Origin: Aurantiacibacter gangjinensis
GTDB taxonomy: Bacteria > Pseudomonadota > Alphaproteobacteria > Sphingomonadales > Sphingomonadaceae
Length of the DNA: 64,000 nt
Reading direction: 5' to 3'
NCBI RefSeq assembly: GCF_001886695.1
Contig: NZ_CP018097.1
Location: forward strand, 1,507,001-1,571,000
Position numbers and translations under genes: made by a program. Shown piece by piece: positions 49,461 through 61,404 of this stretch; within the stretch, counting starts at the first letter, position 1; each line of letters begins with the position of its first letter. The notes under the pieces were generated by a model. The model had not been told where the DNA came from and made no database searches. It was given only the letters and a program-made list of their open reading frames with translations.

Positions 49461-50278
49461 CTTTTAGGTATCCTGTGCAGGCCGAGGGCGAGGCCGAAAC
49501 CGATGATCGGCGCGGCGCCATATCCTATCAGCGGCATGGGGTAATGCGACATCATTGCCATGATGAAGAATCCGAACAACGCGCCGCCCAGCGCAAAGCG
49601 TTTCTCGCGGTTGAGCGGCACGGCGGCGAGGATAAGCGCGAAAGTCGCGAGCAGGCCGGCAGCAAGCGCAATGGCGATGACGATGCTCTGCCCGGCCGCA
49701 TCGATCAGCACGCGCTCCACGAAAGGCTGGGGCGGGATCTCGCCCGAGAGCGCCATGGCGATGGAGGCAAAGAAGCCGAGAATGGCAACCATCCCCATTT
49801 TCCAGTCGCGGGTGACATGATGGATGCCGATGGCAGCGAAGGTAATGGCAAAGCCCGTGGCGGCATCGGGCTGGAACAGCGCCGCGCCGAGCCCAGCGAG
49901 CAGGAAGGCAAAGCCCTGCCGCCTGTTGCGGGCCGCCAGCACGACGAGCGCTGGCACGGCCACCATACCGGTATGGATGGCCAGTCCGCCGACGGGAAAC
50001 CAGCGCACCACGCGGTCTCCCGTGATCGAAGTGAGTTCCGGGCCGACCACCAGCGGCGTGAGCATGAACACGACGAGGAAGAACACCAGCATGTGGCGGC
50101 TGAGCGCCGTATGCGGGCCGCGCCCCGTCAGCGCCCACAGGCTCGCAAGCGCCAGCGCCGCCAGGTTCACCCATGCGTAATGAGAAGGCGCTCCGCTCAG
50201 CGCCATCCACAGGGCGCCCGCCACCACCGGTATCGCCAGAGCGAGCACCGATGGCAGGCGGGCGCGCCATTCGCCCAT
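49457..50278 (-). CDS. Hypothetical polytopic membrane protein
   Basis: 273 residues from ATG 50278 (a longer frame enters lpdA). About eight hydrophobic helices ([17 protein letters not shown]..., [49 protein letters not shown]). A vaguely FtsW-like segment [14 protein letters not shown] is visible, but I would not assign SEDS function. Its start overlaps the lpdA stop by one base (TGATG on the minus strand) and its end overlaps the VOC gene by 4 bases, so it bridges the two in one transcript. Confidence 0.6.
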   Translation of the reverse strand: MGEWRARLPSVLALAIPVVAGALWMALSGAPSHYAWVNLAALALASLWALTGRGPHTALSRHMLVFFLVVFMLTPLVVGPELTSITGDRVVRWFPVGGLAIHTGMVAVPALVVLAARNRRQGFAFLLAGLGAALFQPDAATGFAITFAAIGIHHVTRDWKMGMVAILGFFASIAMALSGEIPPQPFVERVLIDAAGQSIVIAIALAAGLLATFALILAAVPLNREKRFALGGALFGFFIMAMMSHYPMPLIGYGAAPIIGFGLALGLHRIPKR

Positions 50279-51696
50279 CAGATGTGGATCGGCTTGCCCT
50301 GGATGCTCATGGCGGCCTCTTTCAAGGCTTCGGCGTGGGTGGGGTGCGCGTGGCAAGTGTAAGCGATATCCTCGCTCGTCGCGCCGAATTCCATCGCGAT
50401 GCAGGCTTCCGCGATCATCGTGCCCGCGACACTGGCAATCGCCCAGATACCCAGCACGCGATCCGTTTCGGCATCGGCGATGACTTTCACCAGGCCGTCA
50501 GGCTCGTGATTGGTCTTGGCGCGGCTGTTCGCCATCATCGGGAATTTGCTGACCTTCACCTTGCTCTTGTCGCCGCCAGCCTTCTCGATCGCCTGTTCGG
50601 TGGTGAGGCCGACACCGGCGATTTCGGGCAGGGTATAGACGACGCTGGGAATGACATCGTGGTTCACGATGCCCGTCTCGCCAGCGATATTTTCGGCGAC
50701 CGCAATGCCTTCATCCTCGGCCTTGTGGGCGAGCATGGGGCCGGGGATCACGTCGCCGATGGCCCATACGCTGTCGACCTTGGTGCGGAAGCTGTGATCG
50801 GTTTCGATTTGGCCGCGCTCGTTCGTTTCCAGGCCGATAGCGTCCAAGCCCAGCCCTTCGGTGTTCGGCCTGCGACCGATGGACACGAGCACGCAGTCCG
50901 CCTCCATCGTTTCCGCATCGCCGCCCTTGGCTGGTTCCAGCGTCAGCGTTGCTTTCTTGCCCTTCACCGACACGCCGGTGACCTTGGTGCCGAGTTTGAA
51001 TTCGATGCCCTGCTTCTTGAAGATCTTGCGCGATTCCTTGCGGATATCGCCATCCATGCCGGGCAGGATTTCATCGAGAAACTCGACACAGGTGACTTTC
51101 GCGCCAAGACGGCGCCATACGCTGCCCAGTTCAAGCCCGATGACACCGCCGCCGATCACCACCATGTGCTCCGGCACCTTGGCGAGTTCCAGCGCGCCGG
51201 TTGAATCGACCACCACGCCCTTGTCGTTGTCGACCTCGACCCCCGGCAGCTGCGTGACGGAGGAGCCGGTGGCAATTACGATGTCCTTCGCCGTCACCTT
51301 CTCGCCGCCGACTTCGACCGTGTGACCGTCGACGAAGCTCGCGCGGCCTTTCTTCCAGTCGACCTTGTTTTTCTTGAATAGGAACTCGATGCCCTTTGTC
51401 AGGCCGTTCACCGCATCGAGGCGCTGGTCGTGCATCTTGGGCAGGTTGAGCTTGGGGCTCACATCGATGCCCATGCTTTCCATCGCGCCATTGGCGGCGG
51501 CATCGAAATATTCGGACGCATGCAACATCGCCTTGGACGGGATGCAGCCGACATTGAGGCAGGTGCCGCCCAGCGTCTCCCGGCTTTCGGCGCAGGCCGT
51601 CTTCAGGCCAAGTTGCGCAGCACGGATGGCAGCGACATAGCCGCCGGGACCGGCGCCGATGACAAGGACGTCGTAATCGTAATTATGGTCAGACAC
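50278..51696 (-). CDS. lpdA: Dihydrolipoyl dehydrogenase (E3)
   Basis: 472 residues from GTG 51696, chosen because AGGAGGA-type RBS (51702-51707 complement) lies 5 bases upstream; an upstream in-frame ATG at 51720 would read through the neighbouring lipoprotein gene. FAD site VIGAGPGGYVAAIRAAQLG, redox pair Cys46/Cys51 in GGTCLNVGCIPSK, NAD site VIGGGVIGLELGSVW, and C-terminal CHAHPTHAEAL active-site His. Reoxidises lipoamide of the 2-oxoglutarate (and probably pyruvate) dehydrogenase complexes. Overlaps the upstream lipoprotein gene by 8 bases. Confidence 0.96.
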   Translation of the reverse strand: MSDHNYDYDVLVIGAGPGGYVAAIRAAQLGLKTACAESRETLGGTCLNVGCIPSKAMLHASEYFDAAANGAMESMGIDVSPKLNLPKMHDQRLDAVNGLTKGIEFLFKKNKVDWKKGRASFVDGHTVEVGGEKVTAKDIVIATGSSVTQLPGVEVDNDKGVVVDSTGALELAKVPEHMVVIGGGVIGLELGSVWRRLGAKVTCVEFLDEILPGMDGDIRKESRKIFKKQGIEFKLGTKVTGVSVKGKKATLTLEPAKGGDAETMEADCVLVSIGRRPNTEGLGLDAIGLETNERGQIETDHSFRTKVDSVWAIGDVIPGPMLAHKAEDEGIAVAENIAGETGIVNHDVIPSVVYTLPEIAGVGLTTEQAIEKAGGDKSKVKVSKFPMMANSRAKTNHEPDGLVKVIADAETDRVLGIWAIASVAGTMIAEACIAMEFGATSEDIAYTCHAHPTHAEALKEAAMSIQGKPIHI

Positions 51697-52024
51697 TGCT
51701 GTCCTCCGCAGGGGTTTCATTCGCAGGCTCAGCCGCGCTTTCGGCGGTCGAGCTGGTGCAATCGTTGACGATTTCCTCGATCCGCGCAGGGCGAATATCG
51801 TCCGCCGTCAGCTCAGGGTCGTCGATAAAGGTATCGGCGGTGCATTCGCACACGGCGGTGATCCGCTCCGCGACGACGCCTGCATTGCTGGCGACCGTTT
51901 CGCACTGGTTGGCGACCTGCGTGCGGATCTCGTTGTCGATTGCTTCACCGGCGATTTCTCCGGCAGCATCGCAACCTGCAAGAGAGACTGCGAACAGCGA
52001 GGCGAGGCATAGCTTCTTCATCAT
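51689..52024 (-). CDS. Small lipoprotein of unknown function in the TCA cluster
   Basis: 111 residues. Lipobox LAGC with Cys18 after a short hydrophobic leader (MMKKLCLASLFAVS). Mature part has several Cys (QCETVASNAG, CECTADTF, NDCTSS) and an Ala/Glu-rich acidic tail (AAEPANETPAEDSSV). Lies between sucB and lpdA and overlaps lpdA's start by 8 bases, an unusual insertion in a metabolic cluster. Function unknown. Confidence 0.75.
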   Translation of the reverse strand: MMKKLCLASLFAVSLAGCDAAGEIAGEAIDNEIRTQVANQCETVASNAGVVAERITAVCECTADTFIDDPELTADDIRPARIEEIVNDCTSSTAESAAEPANETPAEDSSV

Positions 52025-52044
52025 TTTACAGTCTCCTACCGCGT

Positions 52045-53289
52045 TTACAGATCGATCAGCATCCGCATGGGATCCTCGATCGCTTCCTTCATGATCTTTA
52101 GCGCGGTCACGGCTTCGCGCCCGTCGATAATGCGATGATCGTAGCTCAGGGCCAGATACATCATCGGGCGGATGACAACTTCGCCATTCACGGCAACGGG
52201 GCGTTCCTCGATGCGGTGCAGGCCCAGCACAGCGCTTTGCGGCGGGTTGATAATCGGCGTCGACATCAGCGATCCGAACACGCCGCCATTGGAGATTGTG
52301 AAGGTACCGCCCTGCATATCCTCCATGGTGAGCGTGCCTTCCTTGGCGCGCTTGCCGTAATCGGCGATGGCCAGCTCGATCTCGGCAAAGCTCATGGCAT
52401 CCACGCTGCGCACGACGGGCACGACGAGACCATTGGGCGCGGACACCGCCACCGACATGTCGACATAGTCGTGATAAACGATTTCATCACCGTCGATATA
52501 GGCGTTAACGGCGGGCACATCCTTCAGCGCCAGCGAGGCGGCCTTGGCGAAGAAGGACATGAAGCCGAGCTTGATGCCGTGCTTCTTGGCAAACACATCC
52601 TTGTAGGCGTTCCGCGCCTCGATCACGGCAGTCATGTCGCAATCGTTGAAGGTGGTCAGCAGCGCGGCATTATCCTGCGCGGCTTTCAGGCGCTTGGCGA
52701 TAGTCTGGCGCATGCGCGTCATCTTGACGCGTTCCTCGCGGCGCTCACCCTTCGCAGCAGCAGGCACGGAAGCTGCCGCAGGCGCGGGCTTGCTGGCATC
52801 TGCCGGACCGGCTCCTTTGTTCTTCGCGGCGGCCAGCACGTCTTCCTTGGTCAGGCGGCCATCCTTGCCCGTGCCCTTGATCGTGGTCGGGTCGAGGCCA
52901 TGCTCCAGCACGACGCGGCGCACGGCGGGCGACATGGAAACAGAGCCATCACCCGAAGAGGCGCTGCCACCATCGTCCTCGCGCTTTTCGTTTCCCTCTT
53001 CGCGCATCTGCTTGGCGCGCGCGGGTTCTTCACCCGTGGCGGCGACGGTCGCGCCTTCCTCGATCTTCGCGATCACCGCGCCGACTTCCACCGTCTCGCC
53101 CAGCTCCACGGTGAACTCACCGATCACGCCTGCAACGGGGGAGGGGACTTCCACGGCCACCTTGTCGGTTTCGAGGCTGGCGATGGGCTCGTCGGCGGCC
53201 ACGGCATCGCCGGGCTGCTTGAGCCATTCGCCGACGGTGGCTTCCGTGACGGATTCGCCAAGTGTGGGGACTGTGACTTCGGTGGTCAT
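52045..53289 (-). CDS. sucB: 2-oxoglutarate dehydrogenase E2, dihydrolipoamide succinyltransferase
   Basis: 414 residues. N-terminal lipoyl domain with the lipoylated Lys43 in [10 protein letters not shown]; linker rich in Ala/Pro/Glu; peripheral subunit-binding domain ([33 protein letters not shown]); catalytic domain ending [15 protein letters not shown] with the acyltransferase His and Asp. Transfers the succinyl group to CoA. Follows sucA in the cluster after 12 bases. Confidence 0.97.
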   Translation of the reverse strand: MTTEVTVPTLGESVTEATVGEWLKQPGDAVAADEPIASLETDKVAVEVPSPVAGVIGEFTVELGETVEVGAVIAKIEEGATVAATGEEPARAKQMREEGNEKREDDGGSASSGDGSVSMSPAVRRVVLEHGLDPTTIKGTGKDGRLTKEDVLAAAKNKGAGPADASKPAPAAASVPAAAKGERREERVKMTRMRQTIAKRLKAAQDNAALLTTFNDCDMTAVIEARNAYKDVFAKKHGIKLGFMSFFAKAASLALKDVPAVNAYIDGDEIVYHDYVDMSVAVSAPNGLVVPVVRSVDAMSFAEIELAIADYGKRAKEGTLTMEDMQGGTFTISNGGVFGSLMSTPIINPPQSAVLGLHRIEERPVAVNGEVVIRPMMYLALSYDHRIIDGREAVTALKIMKEAIEDPMRMLIDL

Positions 53290-53301
53290 GCCTATCGTTC
53301 C

Positions 53302-56145
53302 TCAGGCTTTGGATGGCTTGGAGCGCGCCTTGCGCTTGGCGTTGGTCTTGCCGCGTTCGGAGAGGCCGAGCGCCACGGAAACGAGCGCTTCCTGCTGCAC
53401 CTGGTGACGGGCGGCAAATCCGGTGGCGGGGGAGGCTGCTTCCTCGCGGCCCGCATAGGTCGGGCGCATGCCCTTGTGACCGGCAGCGGTGAGCGCATCC
53501 TCGATACGGTTCTGCACGAAAAACCACGCGCCATTATTATGCGGTTCTTCCTGGCACCAGACGACCTCTTCCAGATTGGTCATGCGCTTCAGGCGGACGG
53601 CCAGCGGTTCACCCGGGAAGGGGTAGAGCTGTTCGATCCGCACGATGGAGACATCGTCGACATGCTCCTCGTCGCGCTTTTCCATCAGGTCGTAGGCGAC
53701 CTTGCCGCTGCACAGCACGAGGCGGCGCACCTTCTCGTCTGCGATCTCGGTCTTGTCGGAGAGGATGCGCATGAAATGGCTGTCGCCGGTGAACTTGGCC
53801 GCGTCATCCTTGGCGGACGGATGGCGCAGAAGGCTCTTGGGCGTCATGATAACCAGCGGCTTGCGGAAGGGGCGCATCATCTGGCGGCGAAGCACATGGA
53901 AGTAATTCGCCGGGCTGGTGATGTTGCACACCTGGATATTGTCGTTCGCGCATAGCTGCAGGAAGCGTTCAAGACGGGCCGAGCTATGTTCCGGTCCCTG
54001 GCCTTCATAACCATGCGGCAGCAGCATGACGAGGCCGTTGGCGCGCTGCCATTTCACTTCGCCTGCGGCAATGAACTGGTCGATCATGATCTGCGCGCCA
54101 TTGGCGAAATCGCCGAACTGCGCTTCCCAGAGGACTAGCGTCTTGGGATCCGCGAGGGCGAAGCCGTATTCGAAGCCGAGCACCCCGAATTCGCTCAGCG
54201 TGCTGTCATATACCTCGAACTTGCCGTGCGGCAGGGTGGCGAGGGGGATGTATTTGCCCTCGTCATTCTGGTCGACCCAGATGGCGTGGCGCTGGCTGAA
54301 GGTGCCGCGTCCCGAATCCTGGCCGGACAGGCGCACGCCGAAGCCTTCGGTCACGAGGCTGCCGAAAGCCAGCGCCTCGGCGGTTGCCCAGTCGAAGCCT
54401 TCGCCGCTTTCGAACATGTTGCGCTTGGCATCGAGCACGCGGTTCAGCGTCTTGTGGACGGTGTGGTCGTCCGGAACAGTGGTGAGCGTGCGGCCAAGGC
54501 TGTCGAACAGCTTCTTCGGAATCGCGGTATCGACATTGCGGCGCGCGGTTTCGGGGTCGGCGGGCTTGTGCAGACCGCTCCAGCGACCGGCGAACCAGTC
54601 CACTTCGTTGGGCTTGTAGCTCTTGCCCGCCTCGAACTCCTCGTCCAGCAGGCTGATGAATTCCTCGCGCATGGCGGGAGCGGTGCCCGCATCCAGCACG
54701 CCTTCATCTTTCAGCCGCTCGGAATACAGCTCGCTGACGCGCGGATGCTTGCGGATTTCCTTATACATCAGCGGCTGGGTGAAGCTTGGTTCGTCACCTT
54801 CATTGTGGCCGAAGCGGCGATAGCACCACATGTCGATCACGATATCGCGCTTGAACCGCTGGCGATATTCGATGGCGAGCTTGCAGGCGAAAGTCACCGC
54901 TTCCGGATCGTCGCCATTCACATGCAGGATGGGCGCCTGCACACCCTTGGCTACGTCAGACGGATAGGGGCTGGAGCGCGCAAATTTGGGGCTGGTGGTG
55001 AAACCGATCTGGTTGTTGATGACGAAATGGATGCACCCGCCGGTGGAATAGCCGCGCACGCCGGACATGCCGAAGCATTCCCACACCACGCCCTGGCCGG
55101 CAAATGCCGCATCGCCGTGGATCAGCACGGGCAGCACCTGTTCGTGATTGTCCAGATCGTCGCGGAAAGCCTGCTGAGCGCGCGTCTTGCCCAGCACGAC
55201 GGGGTTCACCGCCTCGAGGTGCGAGGGGTTGGGCACCAGGCTCATATGCACCTTGATACCATCGAACTCGCGGTCCGTGCTGGTGCCGAGGTGATATTTC
55301 ACATCGCCCGATCCGCCGACATCGTCCGGATTGGCACTGCCGCCGGAAAATTCGTGGAAGATCACGCGGTAGGGCTTGGCCATCACATTGGCGAGCACGT
55401 TCAAACGGCCGCGGTGGGCCATGCCGTAGATGATCTCGCGCACGCCGGTGGAGCCGCCATATTTGATGACCGCTTCCAGCGCCGGGATCATCGCTTCGCC
55501 GCCATCCAGGCCGAAACGCTTGGTGCCGACATATTTCTTGCCGAGGAATTTCTCGTATTCCTCGCCCCGGATCACCGCCTGCAGGATGGCGCGTTTGCCT
55601 TCGGGCGTGAACTGGATCGTCTCTTCGGGGCTTTCGAACTTGTCCTGCAGGAAGCGCCGCTCTTCGGTGTCGGCGATGTGCATGTATTCCAGGCCGACAT
55701 GCCCGCAATAGGTGCTGCGGAGGGCCGCATAGAGCTCGCCCACCTTGGCCCATTCGAAGCCGAACACACCGCCGACGAAAACCTCAAGGTCTTCCTTACC
55801 AGCAAAGCCGTGCCATTCGAGGCTGAGGTCTTCCGGCTCTTCCAGATGCGAAAGGCCCAGCGGATCGAGCTCCGCCGCCAGATGCCCGCGCACGCGATAG
55901 AGCCGCACCAGCAGCATGGCCTGGATCGAATTGCGGCACGCTTCCTCGACGCTGGCCGCATCGGTCGGCTTGCCTGCCTTGGCAGACGCCTCCGCGACCG
56001 CGGCCAGCATGTCGGTCGGGTCCATGGCATCGGCAAAGCCGCCATGCCCGTCATTCAGCGGCCAGCGCGGATTGCCCCAGCTGGGGCCTTCCTGCGGGCC
56101 GTCCTGATGCGGCATGTCGGGGAAATCGGTAGGCTCTTTACCCAT
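53302..56145 (-). CDS. sucA: 2-oxoglutarate dehydrogenase E1
   Basis: 947 residues, family length. Thiamine-diphosphate enzyme: MAHRGRLNVLANVMAKPYR, the GDAAFAGQGVVWECFGMSG segment, ITVDMWCYRRFGHNEGDEP-type, RGTFSQRHAIWVDQ, PHGYEGQGPEHSSARLERFLQ and a basic Lys/Arg/Ser-Ala tail (RKARSKPSKA). Decarboxylates 2-oxoglutarate in the TCA cycle. The antisense 666-residue frame is an artefact. Confidence 0.98.
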   Translation of the reverse strand: MGKEPTDFPDMPHQDGPQEGPSWGNPRWPLNDGHGGFADAMDPTDMLAAVAEASAKAGKPTDAASVEEACRNSIQAMLLVRLYRVRGHLAAELDPLGLSHLEEPEDLSLEWHGFAGKEDLEVFVGGVFGFEWAKVGELYAALRSTYCGHVGLEYMHIADTEERRFLQDKFESPEETIQFTPEGKRAILQAVIRGEEYEKFLGKKYVGTKRFGLDGGEAMIPALEAVIKYGGSTGVREIIYGMAHRGRLNVLANVMAKPYRVIFHEFSGGSANPDDVGGSGDVKYHLGTSTDREFDGIKVHMSLVPNPSHLEAVNPVVLGKTRAQQAFRDDLDNHEQVLPVLIHGDAAFAGQGVVWECFGMSGVRGYSTGGCIHFVINNQIGFTTSPKFARSSPYPSDVAKGVQAPILHVNGDDPEAVTFACKLAIEYRQRFKRDIVIDMWCYRRFGHNEGDEPSFTQPLMYKEIRKHPRVSELYSERLKDEGVLDAGTAPAMREEFISLLDEEFEAGKSYKPNEVDWFAGRWSGLHKPADPETARRNVDTAIPKKLFDSLGRTLTTVPDDHTVHKTLNRVLDAKRNMFESGEGFDWATAEALAFGSLVTEGFGVRLSGQDSGRGTFSQRHAIWVDQNDEGKYIPLATLPHGKFEVYDSTLSEFGVLGFEYGFALADPKTLVLWEAQFGDFANGAQIMIDQFIAAGEVKWQRANGLVMLLPHGYEGQGPEHSSARLERFLQLCANDNIQVCNITSPANYFHVLRRQMMRPFRKPLVIMTPKSLLRHPSAKDDAAKFTGDSHFMRILSDKTEIADEKVRRLVLCSGKVAYDLMEKRDEEHVDDVSIVRIEQLYPFPGEPLAVRLKRMTNLEEVVWCQEEPHNNGAWFFVQNRIEDALTAAGHKGMRPTYAGREEAASPATGFAARHQVQQEALVSVALGLSERGKTNAKRKARSKPSKA

Positions 56146-56178
56146 GTCGTGACCTCGAATGAGAGGAATGCGCGGCGA

Positions 56179-57069
56179 TCAGGCCATTTCTTTCAGCATG
56201 GCATCGAGCGTGGTGCCCAGCTCTGAAGGCGAGGGGGAAACGCGGATGCCCGCATCTTCCATCGCCGCGATCTTGTCGTCCGCGCCGCCCTTGCCGCCGG
56301 ACACGATGGCGCCAGCATGGCCCATGCGGCGCCCGGGAGGCGCGGTGCGGCCCGCGATGAAGCCGACGGTGGGCTTGGAACGGCCCTTGGCGGCTTCGGC
56401 CTTGAGGAATTCGGCTGCCTCTTCTTCCGCGCTGCCGCCGATCTCGCCGATCATGATGATGGACTTGGTCTCATCGTCGGACAGGAACAGGTCGAGCACG
56501 TCGATGAAATTGGTGCCGTTAACAGGATCGCCGCCAATGCCGACAGCGGTCGTCTGGCCGAGGCCCACGGCGGTGGTCTGGTGCACGGCTTCGTAAGTGA
56601 GCGTGCCGGAGCGCGAGACGACGCCGACGCTGCCCTTCTGGAAGATCTTGCCCGGCATGATGCCGATCTTGCATTCTTCCGGCGTCAGCACGCCGGGGCA
56701 GTTGGGGCCGATCAGGCGGCTCCTGGAGCCGGTCAGCGCAGCCTTGGCGCGCACCATGTCGAGCACCGGAATGCCTTCGGTGATGGCAATGATAAGCTCG
56801 ACCTCGGCCTCGATCGCCTCGCAGATCGCGTCGGCGGCGAATGGCGGCGGCACGTAGATGACGCTGGCGGTCGCGCCAGTGGCAGCCTTTGCTTCGCGCA
56901 CGGTGTTGAACTGCGGCAGGCCCAGATGCTCGGAGCCGCCTTTGCCCGGCGTCACGCCCGCCACCATCTTGGTGCCATAATCCAGCGCCTGCTGCGTGTG
57001 GAACGTGCCGGTATTGCCGGTCATCCCCTGAGTGATGACCTTGGTGTCTTTATTTACGAGGATGGACAT
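56179..57069 (-). CDS. sucD: Succinyl-CoA ligase (ADP-forming) subunit alpha
   Basis: 296 residues. [32 protein letters not shown] start, [21 protein letters not shown], and the phosphohistidine His251 in [15 protein letters not shown]. Needs the beta subunit SucC to work; no sucC is present in this window, although sucC normally precedes sucD. Separated by 33 bases from sucA, divergent to nothing. Confidence 0.97.
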   Translation of the reverse strand: MSILVNKDTKVITQGMTGNTGTFHTQQALDYGTKMVAGVTPGKGGSEHLGLPQFNTVREAKAATGATASVIYVPPPFAADAICEAIEAEVELIIAITEGIPVLDMVRAKAALTGSRSRLIGPNCPGVLTPEECKIGIMPGKIFQKGSVGVVSRSGTLTYEAVHQTTAVGLGQTTAVGIGGDPVNGTNFIDVLDLFLSDDETKSIIMIGEIGGSAEEEAAEFLKAEAAKGRSKPTVGFIAGRTAPPGRRMGHAGAIVSGGKGGADDKIAAMEDAGIRVSPSPSELGTTLDAMLKEMA

Positions 57070-57084
57070 TCAGTCTGCTCCGTC

Positions 57085-58843
<1,759 letters not shown>

Positions 58844-60748
58844 TCAGCCGGCCAGGCGCTCTTGGGGCAGCGTGAAGTGCTCGCCCAGCCGCTTGGCTTC
58901 CTGCGTCAGCAGCATGGCGGCAAGGTAATCGGGCACGGCGCGGCTGAAATAATACCCCTGGCCCAGCGTGCAGCCTGCGGTTCGCACGGCCTGCACCTGG
59001 TCGATCGTTTCCAGCCCTTCCGCCACAATCTCCATCTCGAGCGTGTTGCCCATTTCGGCCACGGCTCGAATGATGGCATCGCTGCGACGCCCCGTATGCG
59101 GGCCGGATACGAAGCTGCGGTCCACCTTGATCGTGCGGAAGGGGTAGCGATTGATATAGTGCAGCGAGGAATAGCCCGTGCCGAAATCGTCCAGCGCGAA
59201 CTTCACGCCTTCGCGGGCGAGATCCGCCATGAAGGCTGCGGTGCTGGCATCGTCCTCGATAAACAGGCTTTCGGTCACTTCCAGCTCAAGCCGCTTCGGA
59301 TCGAGGCCCGCATTGCGCAGCGCGCTGAGAATGCCCAGCGCCGCGCCCGGCGCCTTGATCTGCACCGGCGACAGATTGACCGCCAGCGTCACCTCTTCCG
59401 GCCACGCCATGGCCGTGCGCGCCGCCTGCGCCGTGATCCAGTTGCCCAGCGTGACGATCAGGCCGGTATCTTCCGCGACGGGAATGAATTCGTCGGGATA
59501 CAGCTCGCCTTTCTCGGGGTGGAACCAGCGCAGCAGCGCTTCGAAACTGCGGATGCGGCCGGTTTCCAGATCGACGATCGGCTGGAAGAAAATGGACAGC
59601 TCATCCTTCTGGATGGCACTGCGCAATTCGTCCTCGATCTCTTTCTTGCGGGCAAGCGCGCGGGTCATGGCAGTATCGAAAAAGCGGACCTTGTGCGGGC
59701 CCATTGTCTTTGCATGGAACAAGGCGAGGTCGGCGCTCTGCATCAGTCTGTCGGCAGAGGTGGCATCGTCCGGCATCAGCGCCGCGCCCACCGATGCGCC
59801 GCTTTCTATGCGTTTGCCATCGACCCGGTGGGCGCGCATCAGCGTCTCGACCACTGCGCTTGCCAGCGTCTCGCACTCGGCGCGCGATCGCATGCGCGCA
59901 GCCATCAGAAATTCGTCGCTGCCGAAGCGGGCGACGATACCTGTGTCAGGGGCTGCGACGCGCATTCGCCGCGCGGCTTCTGCCAGGATTTTGTCGCCGG
60001 TGCGATGACCCAGCGTCTCGTTCACTTCCTTGAACCGGTGCAGATCCAGCCAGATGAGCACCACCTTCTCGCCTTCCGGGAGGGTCGTAATCAGCGTATC
60101 GAGCGCATGATTGAAGCCGGAGCGGTTGAGCAGTCCGGTTACTGCATCGGTGCGCGATTGTTCGCGCATTTCGGCAGCGTGCTTCATGCTGGTGTCGAGC
60201 GCCAGGATCTGGTCGGCCAGCTGGCGGAATACCGACAGTGTCACGAATCCCATGCTGACCGCGAAGCAGAAAAGCATGATGGCGAGCATGATGAAGCCCG
60301 CCGTATCGGCCATGGCGCTGGCCAGAACGATCGGCAGAAGCGCGCAAACCATCTGCCCCAGCGCCAGCAGCGGGCGGCCTGCGCTGCGGAAACACACGCC
60401 GCCGCAATAGGCAACGGCATAGGCGACGGCCAACACCTGTACATCCAGCGGCGCTGCGCGCTGCAGCGCAATGGCGGCGATGATGCCGACCATGGAAGCG
60501 TATATGAAAGCTAGGATCGGATAATAATCGTGCAGCCAGCGTGCCGTGATGAGCTGCGGATTGGCGCGGAGCCAGAAGGCAAGACTAATAAGCACCAGGC
60601 TTAGCGCAGTCAGCGCGACTGCCAGAATGCCAAGCGCGGGAATTCCGCTTTTCATCGCGCAGACCCACGCCATCGCCATGCCGCACGCGCTGGCGACCAG
60701 CAGGCTGAAGGGCTGTGTGTGCAGCGTCGAAAATAGCCGCGCGCGCAC
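58844..60748 (-). CDS. Membrane GGDEF-EAL protein (cyclic-di-GMP phosphodiesterase, degenerate cyclase)
   Basis: 634 residues from GTG 60748. N-terminal membrane sensor of about six helices (residues 15-190), a GGDEF domain (about 205-370) and an EAL domain (about 375-620). The GGDEF signature reads FGSDEF (Gly276-Ser277-Asp278-Glu279-Phe280), not the canonical GGDEF, so cyclase activity is doubtful. The EAL domain is intact: Glu403 in FEALLRW, EVTESLF, DDFGTGYSSL, IKVDRSFV, EGLET. Probably degrades cyclic di-GMP in response to a membrane signal, with the GGDEF domain as GTP-binding regulator. Confidence 0.9.
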   Translation of the reverse strand: MRARLFSTLHTQPFSLLVASACGMAMAWVCAMKSGIPALGILAVALTALSLVLISLAFWLRANPQLITARWLHDYYPILAFIYASMVGIIAAIALQRAAPLDVQVLAVAYAVAYCGGVCFRSAGRPLLALGQMVCALLPIVLASAMADTAGFIMLAIMLFCFAVSMGFVTLSVFRQLADQILALDTSMKHAAEMREQSRTDAVTGLLNRSGFNHALDTLITTLPEGEKVVLIWLDLHRFKEVNETLGHRTGDKILAEAARRMRVAAPDTGIVARFGSDEFLMAARMRSRAECETLASAVVETLMRAHRVDGKRIESGASVGAALMPDDATSADRLMQSADLALFHAKTMGPHKVRFFDTAMTRALARKKEIEDELRSAIQKDELSIFFQPIVDLETGRIRSFEALLRWFHPEKGELYPDEFIPVAEDTGLIVTLGNWITAQAARTAMAWPEEVTLAVNLSPVQIKAPGAALGILSALRNAGLDPKRLELEVTESLFIEDDASTAAFMADLAREGVKFALDDFGTGYSSLHYINRYPFRTIKVDRSFVSGPHTGRRSDAIIRAVAEMGNTLEMEIVAEGLETIDQVQAVRTAGCTLGQGYYFSRAVPDYLAAMLLTQEAKRLGEHFTLPQERLAG

Positions 60749-60948
60749 TTCGTCTGCCGGATAGGCAAGCGATGTAAAGCGACCGATAAGATTTTCGAGA
60801 CTGGCTATGGGACAGCTCCGGCTTGCGACTGCAAGCGGCGTAGCGCCGAGCCCTGTAATTTTGGTTAAAATGGCCGCTACCGTGTTGGCACGGATAGCTT
60901 TTTAGCGTTTTGATAATGTTGGCAGTGCGGCGGTGCCAGTAAGAGAGG

Positions 60949-61206
60949 TCAAGCGCTGACGGGCGCGTCGATCCGGCTGGCCATGCGGCGATCGAGCGCG
61001 CGGCAGATTTCCAGCCACCATTCGAATGTAGGCCGGTCGCCTGCATCGGCTGCTGCCACGGCCTGTCGCCGCGCATGGTCTGCCGCGGCAAGGCCGTGCT
61101 GCGCGAAATGGCGAAGGGCCGCGCGCAGATGCGTGTTGTCGACGGCCTTGCCGCGATTGTCGTTCGCCGGACGGAAATGCATGGCCGACGCATAGCCCAT
61201 CGGCAT
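60949..61206 (-). CDS. Small hypothetical protein
   Basis: 85 residues from ATG 61206. The full open frame runs from 61332 but only the part from about MHFRPANDNRGKAVDNTHLR onwards looks protein-like. Conserved-looking helix-rich sequence with LRAALRHFAQHGLAAADHARR and a Trp pair (FEWWLEICRAL). Start uncertain; M at about 61182 (MHFRPANDN) is another option. No function assigned. Confidence 0.5.
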   Translation of the reverse strand: MPMGYASAMHFRPANDNRGKAVDNTHLRAALRHFAQHGLAAADHARRQAVAAADAGDRPTFEWWLEICRALDRRMASRIDAPVSA

Positions 61207-61404
61207 GCGACAGGATGTCGGGCTGGGAGGAGATGCGAAACGGATGGGCATCGGGCGAACTGTCCATTGCATGGGCGCGGCGAGGCGCCGGAAACGATGT
61301 GCCAGCGCTTTTAAGGGCGGGGCGCTAAGCAAGCGTTCGGACAGTTGGTTTCCAAGCCGTTATCATTCTTTTGCGAGCGTTTACGTGCTGTTGGGCTGCA
61401 AGGC

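Noticed and set aside
54226-56226. 666-residue open frame antisense to sucA
   Set aside because: Same artefact; sucA has clear family motifs on the other strand.
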